Assembly (NCBI GenBank): GCA_023388195.1
Contig: JAEWGR010000018.1
Span: 1-48,577 of the forward strand
Reading direction: 5' to 3'
From: Bacillota bacterium
GTDB lineage: Bacteria > Bacillota > Negativicutes > Sporomusales > Sporomusaceae
DNA: 48,577 bases
In this document: piece after piece, positions 16,923 through 25,980 of the stretch
Numbering within the stretch: the first letter of the stretch is position 1
How the letters are laid out: every line of letters begins with the position of its first letter
Notes under the pieces: generated by a model
Seen by the model: only the letters and a program-made list of their open reading frames with translations
Database searches by the model: none
What the model was told of the DNA's origin: nothing
Translations under genes and position numbers: made by a program

Positions 16923-18344
16923 TTAATGTCTTTTGCGTCTGCTTGAAGCCGGAATCGCCAATTCCTCCCGGTATTTAGCCACCGTCCGGCGCGAGACCAT
17001 AATCCCTTTGCTGTTCAGAATGTCGCTTAACGCCTGATCGCTTAAGGGCTGCTTCGGGTTCTCGGCTACAATAAGCTCTTTTAGCTCCTGTTTGACCCGG
17101 CTGGCGGAAATATCCTCGCCGCCGGTACTTTGCAGGCCGGCCGTAAAAAAAGTATTCATGCCAAATACCCCATGGGGAGTAGCTACATACTTGTTGGCCG
17201 TGGCCCGGCTCACAGTTGATTCGTGAACACTAATCTGTTCGGCCACTTTTTTCATTGTCAGGGGCCGTAAAAATTTGGGGCCATGGTCAAAAAAACCGCG
17301 TTGAAGACCAATAATGGCCTCGGTCACATTATATAAGGTACGGCGACGCTGTTCAATACTTTTTATCAGCCACACCGCCGCATGGATCCGGCCTTCGACA
17401 TATTTGCGGGCATCGGTGTCGGCTTCGCGGACAATTTGCCGGTAATAAGGATTGATCGACAGCTGCGGCACGTGATTGTCGTTAATATGAATGACATACT
17501 CGCCATTGAGGCGTTCAATGGTAACATCTGGTGTAATATAGCCAGGCTGACCGCCGCCAAAAGCCCGGCCCGGCTTCGGATCAAGCGTACGGATGATATC
17601 CACCGCCTGCTGTACTTCGTGGGCAGTACAATGCAGCTTGTCTGCAATTTGCTTATAGCGGCCGCATGCTACCTGATCAAGATGTTCGGCAATAATGGCC
17701 TTAACCAGGTCTGCCTCCGGGCTTGCCGGCGTCTGCTGTGCCAGTTGGAGCAGCAGGCATTCCTGCAGGTTGCGCGCCCCGACCCCCAGCGGATCAAAGG
17801 TTTGGATAATCCGGAGCACATCATCCACGCACTCCTCGGCAACCCCCAGCTGCACTGCTGCTTCGGCCAGGGTACCGCATAAATAGCCATTATCATCAAT
17901 ACAGCCAATCAGGTATCTGCCGACAGTAAGATGCAGCGGTTCAAACACCGCAAAATGCAGCTGCATTTCCAGATAATCCTGTAAGGATACCGCCTGCGCA
18001 TCAGCCACTTCCCGGGCCTGGGTCGTCTCCGCTAACCCGGCCTGGGTACCGCCGGATACCTGGGTACCGCCCAGCAGATATTCGATCCAGCCGTCAGCCT
18101 CAGGCTGATTATCGTACTCCGTGTTTGTTGGTTCAGGCACCGCCGGCAGTTCGTCACCATGCTCATTTTCATTCTCATTATAGTTGGCATCCGCCTCAAG
18201 CACCGGATTTTCCAACAGTTCTTTGCCCACCAAAGCTGCCAATTCCATGGATGGAAGTTGCAGAATGGCAATTGCCTGGCGTAATTGAGGAGTCATAATT
18301 AGCTTCTGTGTTGTCTCTAGTTTAAGTCCATAGTCTAACTGCAC
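16923..18344 (-). CDS. rpoN: RNA polymerase sigma-54 factor
   Basis: Alternative sigma factor (SigL in Bacillus) that works with AAA+ activators at -24/-12 promoters. It has 473 residues: N-terminal Gln/Leu-rich activator region (LETTQKLIMTPQLRQAIAIL), an acidic linker around residues 60-100, the core-binding region, a helix-turn-helix and the C-terminal RpoN box SRRTVAKYRE. Translation starts at GTG with GGGGGAGGG upstream. No sigma-54 activator gene or clear -24/-12 promoter was seen in the window. Confidence 0.96.
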   Translation of the reverse strand: MQLDYGLKLETTQKLIMTPQLRQAIAILQLPSMELAALVGKELLENPVLEADANYNENENEHGDELPAVPEPTNTEYDNQPEADGWIEYLLGGTQVSGGTQAGLAETTQAREVADAQAVSLQDYLEMQLHFAVFEPLHLTVGRYLIGCIDDNGYLCGTLAEAAVQLGVAEECVDDVLRIIQTFDPLGVGARNLQECLLLQLAQQTPASPEADLVKAIIAEHLDQVACGRYKQIADKLHCTAHEVQQAVDIIRTLDPKPGRAFGGGQPGYITPDVTIERLNGEYVIHINDNHVPQLSINPYYRQIVREADTDARKYVEGRIHAAVWLIKSIEQRRRTLYNVTEAIIGLQRGFFDHGPKFLRPLTMKKVAEQISVHESTVSRATANKYVATPHGVFGMNTFFTAGLQSTGGEDISASRVKQELKELIVAENPKQPLSDQALSDILNSKGIMVSRRTVAKYREELAIPASSRRKRH

Positions 18345-18428
18345 ACCTGTTAACCCTCCCCCTGTGGCATCCGGCAGACCGTTGCCTGCCCCTATACCAT
18401 AATACTATGACAAGCATTAGAAAATATG

Positions 18429-19445
18429 TCAGCAGATCCGCGGTAATTGTTCGCCTGACAACATATCTAAGAGGCGAAGTCCACCCACGGTAGTCCTGAG
18501 CGCGACCTGCCCTGCCGGTTGGGCCGTAACAGACCCGATCACCCGGGCTTCAGCCGCCAGCGGATTTTGCCGCAATATCGTCAGAACTTTTCCACTATAC
18601 TCTTTTTCGACAATAAATACGACTTTTCCTTCATTGGCAAGATATAAAGGATCAAATCCCAGTAATTCACAAACGGCCATCACTTCCGGCCGTACGGGCA
18701 GGTTTTTTTCTTCCAGTATCATGCCCACACCGGCCTCGGCGGCAATCTCATTCAGCGTAGTTGCCAGCCCGCCCCGGGTAGGATCGCGAAGCATAGCCAC
18801 CTGCGGCACCTCGGTCAGCACCGCCGCCACCAGCTGGTTAAGCGGGGCGCAGTCGCTGGCAATGACCGCCGGCAGGGTAAGGCCATGGCGCTCACTCATA
18901 ACCGCTACGGCATGATCGCCGAGATAGCCGCTGACAATGATATCCTGACCGGGTTTAACACTGGCGGCGCCGATGTTGACACCAGGCAGAAGTTCACCAA
19001 TGCCGGCTGTGTTAATGTAAATGCCGTCCACAGCACCTCTTTCCACAACCTTGGTATCCCCGGTAACAATTGTTACCCCCGCTGCCACTGCCATTTGGCG
19101 CATGGCTTCGACAATTTCCCTGAGTTCGGACAATAACAGGCCCTCTTCCAGGATAAACCCGGCGCTCAGATGCAAGGCCCGGGCACCGCACATCGCTAAA
19201 TCATTAACGGTGCCGCACACAGCTAACTTGCCGATGTTGCCGCCGGGGAAAAACCGGGGCTTAACCACATAGCTGTCGGTTGTAAAGGCCAGGCGGGTGC
19301 CGCCCACCTCCAGCCGGGCCCCGTCGTGCAGTTCAGCCAGGGCCGGATTGGCAAAGGCCGGCACCATAATATTCTTGATCAGGTCATGGCTGAGACGGCC
19401 GCCACTGCCATGCCCCAGCAAAATGCGTTCCTCCCGGTTATTCAC
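18429..19445 (-). CDS. hypE: Hydrogenase maturation protein HypE
   Basis: Dehydrates the carbamoyl group that HypF places on its C-terminal cysteine, yielding the cyanide ligand of the [NiFe] active site. From GTG 19445 it has 338 residues. HGSGGRLSHDLI is at the N-terminus, an AIRS-like ATP-binding fold follows, and the protein ends in PRIC, the conserved acceptor cysteine. The frame stays open upstream within hypD, but the family start and the 8-nt overlap with the hypD stop favour this GTG. It is the last gene of the hyp cluster. Confidence 0.93.
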   Translation of the reverse strand: MNNREERILLGHGSGGRLSHDLIKNIMVPAFANPALAELHDGARLEVGGTRLAFTTDSYVVKPRFFPGGNIGKLAVCGTVNDLAMCGARALHLSAGFILEEGLLLSELREIVEAMRQMAVAAGVTIVTGDTKVVERGAVDGIYINTAGIGELLPGVNIGAASVKPGQDIIVSGYLGDHAVAVMSERHGLTLPAVIASDCAPLNQLVAAVLTEVPQVAMLRDPTRGGLATTLNEIAAEAGVGMILEEKNLPVRPEVMAVCELLGFDPLYLANEGKVVFIVEKEYSGKVLTILRQNPLAAEARVIGSVTAQPAGQVALRTTVGGLRLLDMLSGEQLPRIC

Positions 19446-20535
19446 AGTTCCACCGTCCTTGCCCGTATTTATACCAGGCGGCACAAGCCCCTTCGACCGA
19501 AACCATGCACGCTCCCACCGGCTGCTCCGGGGTGCAGAGCCGGCCAAAACAGGGACAGGCCGGCGGGGTAATCAGTCCCCGCAGCACCTCGCCGCACCGG
19601 CAGCCGGCCGGTTCCCGTGACTCGGCAACAGTCAGCGGCAAGGCCGCCTGGGCATCAAACCGGCGGAATGCCGCCGTTAATTCCAGCCCCGAACCGGCAA
19701 TCAGGCCAAATCCCCGCCAACCGGCTGTTGCCGGCTGGTAAACCTGATTCAGAATCGCTCTGGCAGCCGGGTTGCCGTCGGTCTTAACCACCCGCCGGTA
19801 TTGATTCTGCAGCTCAGCCTGCCCCTGCTGCAGCTGCTGCAGAAGCATGTAAACGCCCTGCAGAATGTCAAGTGCCTCAAAACCGGTAACCACGGCCGGC
19901 ACCCCATGCTGGCCGGCAACAAACCGGTATGGCTCCAGGCCGCTGATGGCCGCCGTATGTCCGGGCAGCAGAAAGCCATCAACCCGGGTTGCCGGTGTGG
20001 CTAAAATAGCCTTAAGGGCCGGCGGAACCAGTTTATGGGCCGACAGGACAAAGAAATTAGTCAGGCCCTGTTTGTCGGCCTGAAGGATAGTGGCCGCTGC
20101 CGTCGGGGCAGTGGTCTCAAAACCAACAGCCAGAAAGATGACCGCCTTGCCGGGATTATCCCTGGCAATAACCAGGCTGTCCAAAGCGGAGTAAACAATA
20201 CGGATATCGGCGCCACAGGCCTTTTCCGCCATGAGACTGGACTCTGAGCCCGGCACCCTGAGCATATCGCCAAAGGTGGTAATAATCGTATCAGGCCGGC
20301 GGCAATAGGCAATAGCCGTATCCAGATATTCATTGGGGGTCACGCATACAGGGCAGCCGGGGCCGCTGACAAGCTCAACGGCAGCCGGCAGCAACTGCCG
20401 GATACCAGCCCGGAAAATAGCCACCGTATGGGTGCCGCAGACCTCCATAAGCCGCACCGGCCGGGTCGCCAGACAACGTATGCCGTCAGAGAAAAAACGG
20501 GCGGCCCGGGCTTTTTCTTCAGCTGTCAGCAGCAT
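19438..20535 (-). CDS. hypD: Hydrogenase maturation protein HypD
   Basis: Iron-sulfur scaffold that with HypC assembles the Fe(CN)2CO group of [NiFe] hydrogenase. From ATG 20535 it has 365 residues. The conserved motifs EVCGTHT and SGPGCPVCVTP are near the N-terminus, GFETTAPT is in the middle, and the 4Fe-4S cysteines lie in the C-terminal CRCGE, CPCFGRLC and GACMV. The start lies inside the end of hypC (17-nt overlap) behind AAGGAGTTGGAG, indicating coupling. Confidence 0.95.
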   Translation of the reverse strand: MLLTAEEKARAARFFSDGIRCLATRPVRLMEVCGTHTVAIFRAGIRQLLPAAVELVSGPGCPVCVTPNEYLDTAIAYCRRPDTIITTFGDMLRVPGSESSLMAEKACGADIRIVYSALDSLVIARDNPGKAVIFLAVGFETTAPTAAATILQADKQGLTNFFVLSAHKLVPPALKAILATPATRVDGFLLPGHTAAISGLEPYRFVAGQHGVPAVVTGFEALDILQGVYMLLQQLQQGQAELQNQYRRVVKTDGNPAARAILNQVYQPATAGWRGFGLIAGSGLELTAAFRRFDAQAALPLTVAESREPAGCRCGEVLRGLITPPACPCFGRLCTPEQPVGACMVSVEGACAAWYKYGQGRWNCE

Positions 20536-20746
20536 ACTGCTCCAACTCCTTGAACAATGCCAGCGTCCGCTCGGCCTCTTCCTCATCGATCGCCTGAATC
20601 GCAAAACCGGCATGAACCAGCACATAATCACCTACCGCTGCCTCAGGCAGCAGCATCATGCTGACCTGGCGGGTTACACCGCTGATCTCCACTGTGGCCA
20701 TATATTCTGTTCGTTCAACAATTTTGGCAGGAACAGCCAGACACAT
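20519..20746 (-). CDS. hypC: Hydrogenase maturation chaperone HypC
   Basis: Small chaperone that carries the iron ligand complex from HypD to the hydrogenase large subunit. It has 75 residues beginning MCLAVPAKIVE; the cysteine right after the initiator Met is essential in the family and decides for ATG 20746 over the in-frame GTG two codons earlier. AAAGGAG lies nine bases upstream. It is squeezed between hypF (2 nt) and hypD (overlap). Confidence 0.95.
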   Translation of the reverse strand: MCLAVPAKIVERTEYMATVEISGVTRQVSMMLLPEAAVGDYVLVHAGFAIQAIDEEEAERTLALFKELEQYAADS

Positions 20747-20748
20747 AA

Positions 20749-23019
20749 TCACCGGCTCCTTTCCCCGGCAATAACCGCCTGGCCGAGGGCCAGACCGCCG
20801 TCATTAGGCGGCGTTTGCCGGTGTAGATATATTGTTAGATCATATTGCGCGAGCATTCCGATAACTTGAGTTAACAGGGTGAGGTTTTGAAAAACACCGC
20901 CGCTTAAAGCAACCTGTCTGATGCCTGTGGCCCGGCTGATCGTCACCACCATTTCACAGGCCGCCGCCGCCAGGGTAGTATGAAAATCAGCAGCAAGCTG
21001 TGGTATGGGCAGCCCTTTTAGCAACGCCTGGCACAGCTCGGCAAATACCGGTTTAAAGTCCAGAATCCGCAGTTCCCCGGCCTCACTGACGACATAGGGC
21101 AGTACCCGTCCAGCCGCCCCCCGGGCCGCAAGTTCAAGCTCCACCGCCGCCTGGCCTTCATAGTTAATATGCTGCCTGATACCCAGCAAGGCGGCAGCAG
21201 CATCAAACAGCCGGCCAGCCCCTGATGACAGGGGGGCATTAAGGCCCTGGCTGGCAGCCGCCAGTACCAGCTGCCAGCCTGACGGCAGATTACGCACAAA
21301 CGGTATAGCCAGATCGACAAACTGCGGGCCGTACAGCGACTGCAGCAGCCAGGCAGCCAGCCGCCATGGCTCTTTAATTGCTTTGGTTCCGCCCGGCAGC
21401 GGCAGGCAGGCCAGATGTCCCAGCCGGCGATAACCGGCTAAGTCGGCTACCAGAAATTCACCGCCCCACAGGGTACCATCCGGGCCATAACCGGTGCCGT
21501 CGAAAGCCACGCCGATGACCGGACCGGTCAGCCTGTGCTCGGCCATCACGGCGGCTATATGGGCATGGTGATGCTGCACGGCCACACTGGGTAACGCCAG
21601 GGTGGCGGCATATTTTGTTGACAGATATTCCGGATGCAGGTCATGGGCAACTAACTTGGGCACAACATTAAGCAATTTTTGCAAATGCCTGATAGCGTCA
21701 ATATAAGCCTCATAGGTCGGTACATTCTCCAAATCGCCGGTGTGGGCACTCATAAAAGCCTGATTGCCGCGGGTGAGGCAAAAGGTGTTTTTCAGCTCTC
21801 CTCCCACCGCCAGCAGCGGCGGCAGTTCCCGCCCCAGCCGGACAGGTGCCGGCACATACCCCCGGCCGCGGCGTATGAAATAGGGCTGATCCAGCACGGT
21901 CCTGACAACAGAATCATCGGCCTGGCAGTAAATATCCCGGTTATGAACAAGAAAATAGTCAGCAATATTCCCCAGCCGGGAAACTGCATCGGTATCTTCA
22001 TGGGCAATAGGCTCGTCACTGACATTCCCGCTGGTCATGACCCAGATATCACCTGCCGCCAGCAACAGGTTATGGGCCGGCGCATACGGCAGCATGCAGC
22101 CAATGTACGGGTTACCGGGCGCAATCATGTCAGCCAGATCATAGCCTGTATCCTTAGGCAGCAATACAATCGGCCGCGCCGCACTGATCAGCAGCTGTTC
22201 ATCAGCGGCTGACAACCGGCAGCGGGCTTTGATCGCCGCCAGACTGCCGGCCATAACGGCAAAGGGTTTATCTTCCCGGACTTTGCGCTGTCTCAGCCGT
22301 GTTACCGCTGCCCCGTCAAAGGCGTTAACCGCCAGATGATAGCCGCCAATACCCTTGACGGCCAGTATAGCCCCGGTGGCAATCAGCCGGCCTGCAGCCG
22401 CAAATACGTCCTGTACGTCAGTAACTGCCGGTTGACCATCCCGGTCCAGCAAGCGATACTGGGGACCGCATACCGGGCAGGCATTCGGCTGGGCATGAAA
22501 ACGCCGGTTGGCAGGATTATCATATTCAGCCTGGCAGGCCGGGCACATGGCAAACCGGCGCATCGTCGTCGCCCGGCGGTCATAGGGGATGTCTTCAATA
22601 ATCGTATAACGGGGGCCACAGTCGGTACAATTGATAAAGGGATACCGGTACCGCCGGTCTGCCGGGTCAAGCAGTTCCCGGCAGCAGTTGGCACAGGTGG
22701 CAACATCAGGCGAAACCAGCGCGGTTTTCTCCGCACCGTGAACACTGGCTCTGATAACAAAGCCTGTATACCCCTGAGGCTCACCAGGTCTGACTGTAAC
22801 CGCTTCAATGACAGCCAGAGGCGGCGCCTGGTCCTGCACAGCGGCAATAAACCCGGCAAGCCGGTCCCCGGCAGCTTCGGCGGCAATGTCGACGCCGCTG
22901 GCATCGTTGGAAACCCAGCCGGAGATACCATAACGGCCGGCCAGATTATAAACAAAGGGGCGGAAACCCACCCCTTGCACAATACCGGTTATATGAATAT
23001 GAACCGCTTCACAACTCAT
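20749..23019 (-). CDS. hypF: Carbamoyltransferase HypF
   Basis: Uses carbamoyl phosphate and ATP to carbamoylate the C-terminal cysteine of HypE. It has 756 residues: an acylphosphatase domain with GIVQGVGFRPFV at 12-23, two CxxC-type zinc fingers (CANCCREL; CPACQAEY and CPVCG), a YrdC-like domain, and a Kae1-like domain with HHHAHIAAVMAEH and FDGTGYG. ATG 23019 was chosen because AAGGAG lies seven bases upstream. hypA and hypB, needed for nickel insertion, are not in the window. Confidence 0.96.
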   Translation of the reverse strand: MSCEAVHIHITGIVQGVGFRPFVYNLAGRYGISGWVSNDASGVDIAAEAAGDRLAGFIAAVQDQAPPLAVIEAVTVRPGEPQGYTGFVIRASVHGAEKTALVSPDVATCANCCRELLDPADRRYRYPFINCTDCGPRYTIIEDIPYDRRATTMRRFAMCPACQAEYDNPANRRFHAQPNACPVCGPQYRLLDRDGQPAVTDVQDVFAAAGRLIATGAILAVKGIGGYHLAVNAFDGAAVTRLRQRKVREDKPFAVMAGSLAAIKARCRLSAADEQLLISAARPIVLLPKDTGYDLADMIAPGNPYIGCMLPYAPAHNLLLAAGDIWVMTSGNVSDEPIAHEDTDAVSRLGNIADYFLVHNRDIYCQADDSVVRTVLDQPYFIRRGRGYVPAPVRLGRELPPLLAVGGELKNTFCLTRGNQAFMSAHTGDLENVPTYEAYIDAIRHLQKLLNVVPKLVAHDLHPEYLSTKYAATLALPSVAVQHHHAHIAAVMAEHRLTGPVIGVAFDGTGYGPDGTLWGGEFLVADLAGYRRLGHLACLPLPGGTKAIKEPWRLAAWLLQSLYGPQFVDLAIPFVRNLPSGWQLVLAAASQGLNAPLSSGAGRLFDAAAALLGIRQHINYEGQAAVELELAARGAAGRVLPYVVSEAGELRILDFKPVFAELCQALLKGLPIPQLAADFHTTLAAAACEMVVTISRATGIRQVALSGGVFQNLTLLTQVIGMLAQYDLTIYLHRQTPPNDGGLALGQAVIAGERSR

Positions 23020-23041
23020 ATAATAACTCCTTAGCCTAGCT

Positions 23042-24406
23042 TCATTCTGCCGGCTCCTGACAGGCAACAGCCAGTTTGGCCTGAATCATAATGGCACATT
23101 CCAGCCGCTTTTTCTGCAGTTCACAGCCCAGTTCATATGGTTTCAGCAGGTCGTTGTGGAACAAATCGGCATTGGCATGGCAGCCGCCGCTGCAGTAAAA
23201 CCGCGCCCAGCACTCACGGCAGGCCGGTTTGTTGAGCACATGAGCCTGCCGGAATTTTACCGGCAGCGCACTATGTACGACCCCGGTATCCAGGTTACCC
23301 AGTTTATATTCATCGCGGCCAACAAACTGATGACACGGATACAAATCGCCTTCCGGTGTTACGGCAAAATACTCATGGCCGGCACCACAGCCGCTCAGGC
23401 GTTTAGCCACACAGGGACCATTGCTTAAATCCAGGTTGAAATGGAAAAAATCAAAACCGTTGCCGGCCAGTTTGCGGGCCAGGTATTCCTCGGCTAACCG
23501 TTCATATTGACGATAGAGCTCCGGCAGGTGCGCTGCTGTCAGTTCGTAGTCAGCGTCTTTAGCCACTACCGGTTCTACTGACAACTGACTGAAACCGAGA
23601 TCGGCCATTGACAGTACATCGGCCGCAAAATCGAGATTGTAGGCAGTAAAGGTGCCCCGCAGATAATAGTTCTGATCGCCGCGTGACTCGGCAACCTGCT
23701 TACAGCGGGTGACAACCTTGTCATAGCTGCCGCTGCCATTGACACAGGGGCGCATCCGGTCATGCGTTTCGGCCCTGCCGTCCAGGCTGAGTACCAGACT
23801 GATCTGATTGGTATTTAAGTATTCAATAATCGGCTCAGTCAACAACAAAGCATTTGTCGTCAGCGTCAGTTTAAATACCTTGCCTGTTTCCTTCTCCCGC
23901 TGCCGCACATAGCTGACAACATGGCGGACCGTATCCATATTCAACAGCGGCTCGCCGCCAAAGAAATCCAGTTCGCAGTTACGGCGCTGGCCGCTGCCGG
24001 CAATAATAAAATCAACAGCCTTTTCCCCAATCTCCCGGGACATAAGCCCGCGGGTATGGCCAAAATCACCGGTGCCGGCAAAACAGTAGCCGCAGCGCAA
24101 ATTGCAGTCATGGGCCACGTGCAGGCATAAAGATTTAACCAGCGGCTGCTCACTAAACGTCAACGGTACGGTCAGTTCCGGGGAAAATAGCTGCCCGGCC
24201 TGTACCAGTTCCGCCAGTTCGGCCACCACTTCCCTTACCGCCGTGGGCTCATAGGCAGGCGCCAGAGCGGCAACGGCCTGTTCGGCGTTCGAGCCGTCAT
24301 AAATATCAAGTATATCATACGCCAGTTTATCAACAAGATGTACGGCGCCACTATTAATATCAAGTACAATATAGAGACCATTTAGATAGAATTTATGAAC
24401 CTGCAT
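23042..24406 (-). CDS. scfB: SCIFF peptide radical SAM maturase
   Basis: Radical SAM/SPASM enzyme expected to form thioether crosslinks in the neighbouring six-cysteine peptide. It has 454 residues: an N-terminal RiPP-recognition-like region (about 1-85), the SAM cluster CNLRCGYC near residue 98, and a C-terminal SPASM region with auxiliary-cluster cysteines (CHQF, CREC, YCSGGCHANADLF). The precursor gene lies 90 nt upstream, with a terminator between. hypF follows after 22 nt with no terminator, so maturase and hydrogenase maturation genes may share a transcript. Confidence 0.92.
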   Translation of the reverse strand: MQVHKFYLNGLYIVLDINSGAVHLVDKLAYDILDIYDGSNAEQAVAALAPAYEPTAVREVVAELAELVQAGQLFSPELTVPLTFSEQPLVKSLCLHVAHDCNLRCGYCFAGTGDFGHTRGLMSREIGEKAVDFIIAGSGQRRNCELDFFGGEPLLNMDTVRHVVSYVRQREKETGKVFKLTLTTNALLLTEPIIEYLNTNQISLVLSLDGRAETHDRMRPCVNGSGSYDKVVTRCKQVAESRGDQNYYLRGTFTAYNLDFAADVLSMADLGFSQLSVEPVVAKDADYELTAAHLPELYRQYERLAEEYLARKLAGNGFDFFHFNLDLSNGPCVAKRLSGCGAGHEYFAVTPEGDLYPCHQFVGRDEYKLGNLDTGVVHSALPVKFRQAHVLNKPACRECWARFYCSGGCHANADLFHNDLLKPYELGCELQKKRLECAIMIQAKLAVACQEPAE

Positions 24407-24450
24407 TACTCTTCCTCTTTCTACCGGAGACGTCTTAACAATATCTCTCT

Positions 24451-24487
24451 AAAAATACAGCCCCTTGGCCTGTCGGGGCAAGGGGCT
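24451..24487 (-). terminator. Terminator between the SCIFF gene and its maturase
   Basis: On the minus strand AGCCCCTTG pairs with CAAGGGGCT, followed by GTATTTTTAG. It lies 10 bases after the SCIFF stop. Partial read-through would give much more peptide mRNA than maturase mRNA, a common arrangement for peptide-maturase pairs. Confidence 0.8.
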
Positions 24488-24496
24488 ATGCTGTAC

Positions 24497-24637
24497 CTAC
24501 TTCTGGCAGACCTGATTGCCGACAGTGCAGGAAGTCTTGCAAGCCGACTGGCACGAAGCCTGACATTCCCCGCAGCCGCCTGTATGTACAGTTTGCGCCA
24601 GCGATGCTTTATTGATAGTCACAATATGCTTTTTCAT
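24497..24637 (-). CDS. scfA: SCIFF six-cysteine peptide precursor
   Basis: A 46-residue ribosomal peptide with six cysteines at 22, 25, 29, 33, 37 and 44, the defining pattern of the SCIFF (six cysteines in forty-five residues) ranthipeptide family. The leader MKKHIVTINKASLAQTV is short and the core holds CGECQASCQSACKTSC, very like characterised clostridial SCIFF peptides. The ATG has GGAGGG eight bases upstream. The cognate radical SAM maturase follows. The biological role of SCIFF is not established. Confidence 0.93.
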   Translation of the reverse strand: MKKHIVTINKASLAQTVHTGGCGECQASCQSACKTSCTVGNQVCQK

Positions 24638-24689
24638 AGTTAATTCCCTCCTTGCCTACTCAATATGTGGATAAAACTGCTACTATACT

Positions 24690-24718
24690 ATTTTAGCCTT
24701 TTTGCCGGCAGGAAGCAA
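24690..24718 (-). promoter_or_regulatory. Likely vegetative promoter of the SCIFF gene
   Basis: TTGCTT, 17 bases, TAAAAT on the minus strand, 53 bases upstream of the ATG. The -10 element is good and the -35 moderate. Confidence 0.5.
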
Positions 24719-24737
24719 TAGCCAAACACACTTGTCA

Positions 24738-24760
24738 CCCCTGCCAGCGTCTGGCAGGGG
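24738..24760. other. Strong GC-rich hairpin downstream of the exported-protein gene
   Basis: Perfect 10-bp stem CCCCTGCCAG/CTGGCAGGGG with a 3-base loop, 62 bases after the stop at 24823. No T-run follows on the minus strand. It probably marks the 3' end of that transcript, but it is not a canonical intrinsic terminator. Confidence 0.5.
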
Positions 24761-24822
24761 GACGGTCTTTCTGCCCGCGTTTAAAAGAACCGTTTCCCCC
24801 GACAAGGCCGTACTGCCGGAGG

Positions 24823-25899
24823 CTATTGCTGCTTGGCCGGGGCCAGAATAAGTTTGACCGGCAGGTTGGAGGCGCCGGGCGGCGAAAATGTCAGCCACAG
24901 CGACTGCCCGCCGTTGAAGTCACCGAGATGGGCCAGGTCGCTGGTCGTTTTACTGCCGAAAAACAGCTTGTCCGCCGGCGTGCCGACAACGGCCTCCTCC
25001 CGGTGCTGATATTTAAGTTTAAGGCCGCCGGCATATTCCCCGCCTCTGGGGTTAAGATAAACGGCATATTTTTGTTCAAAGGCGGTTGGCAAAAACACCC
25101 TGTACAAAACACCATAATTGCCGTAATTCAGGGTTGCTGAGCCGTCGGTCGCATCAATGCCGGCCACATAGGTGTCCAGCTTATGGTCGGCCAGCGTAAT
25201 GCCCAGCACGCCGTCCCGGCTGGATTGATACACCTGGGTTGGCACAATCAGCCGGTCGCGGCCGGCAAAGGTTCCCCGCAGGCGCTGACTGTCGGTGGGC
25301 AATATCTTTGCGTTTTTAAGAAACTCAGCCGGATCAGCCTCAACCGGCAGCATCATCACAACCACTTTTACCGGCTCTTTGGTCTGAAAATCGTAGATGC
25401 CATTGACCAGTGCGTCGGGGACAACAACCGTTTCATTCAATACCGGTTCCAATAACGCCGTACCTTTGGCCGGTACCTCGATCAGTTCGACTTCCTGCTG
25501 GTTCAGATAGTTAAGCTGAGCAATTTTCCCCACAGCCAGATAGTCCAGGCTGGGCCCGCCCAGGCCATACTGATTGACAACAACCTCCACCGCGGTGCGG
25601 GACTCATTCACAAGCAGTACGACCACCTTTTTTAAATCCCTGGTGGCATTAACATGATGAAAGAACAAGCGGACATCACCGCTGACGGTGTCCTGGTACA
25701 TAATGCCGTCGGCCGGAACCATCTCCGGGCTGTCGGAGAGCATCAGCTTTCCGCCCAGTTCAGTCACGGTCACAGGCAGTTCGGTAACACGGGAAACATC
25801 CAAACCGGGGTTAGCCAGCCCCGCCTGCGGGACGGCAACAAAATTAACGGCAACGGTGACAGCAACGGCAACACCGGCCTGACGAAACCAATTAAACAA
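24823..25899 (-). CDS. Exported protein of unknown function
   Basis: 358 residues. Residues 1-29 form a signal peptide (short basic start, hydrophobic VAVAVTVAVNFVAV, then VPQAGLANP with a likely AxA-like cut). No family was recognised. The body is rich in beta-forming segments and Val, with no cysteines seen and no membrane anchor after the signal, which suggests a secreted or periplasmic beta-sandwich-like protein. Translation appears to start at TTG: AGGAGG lies eight bases upstream and the nearer ATG is out of frame with an early stop. It is a single-gene unit between the SCIFF/hyp cluster and the deacetylase. Confidence 0.75.
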   Translation of the reverse strand: MFNWFRQAGVAVAVTVAVNFVAVPQAGLANPGLDVSRVTELPVTVTELGGKLMLSDSPEMVPADGIMYQDTVSGDVRLFFHHVNATRDLKKVVVLLVNESRTAVEVVVNQYGLGGPSLDYLAVGKIAQLNYLNQQEVELIEVPAKGTALLEPVLNETVVVPDALVNGIYDFQTKEPVKVVVMMLPVEADPAEFLKNAKILPTDSQRLRGTFAGRDRLIVPTQVYQSSRDGVLGITLADHKLDTYVAGIDATDGSATLNYGNYGVLYRVFLPTAFEQKYAVYLNPRGGEYAGGLKLKYQHREEAVVGTPADKLFFGSKTTSDLAHLGDFNGGQSLWLTFSPPGASNLPVKLILAPAKQQ

Positions 25900-25980
25900 A
25901 TAGCATACCTCCTAACAGGCCAATCGCCTTCCAGGCAATTATAGCAAACTATCGCCTGACCAGCAACCGCCAGGAGGATT

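Noticed and set aside
16691..18428. Sigma-54 -24/-12 promoters near rpoN, hyp or glp genes
   Set aside because: No TGGCAC-N5-TTGC-like pair with correct spacing was found; sequences with GG and GC at other distances do not qualify.
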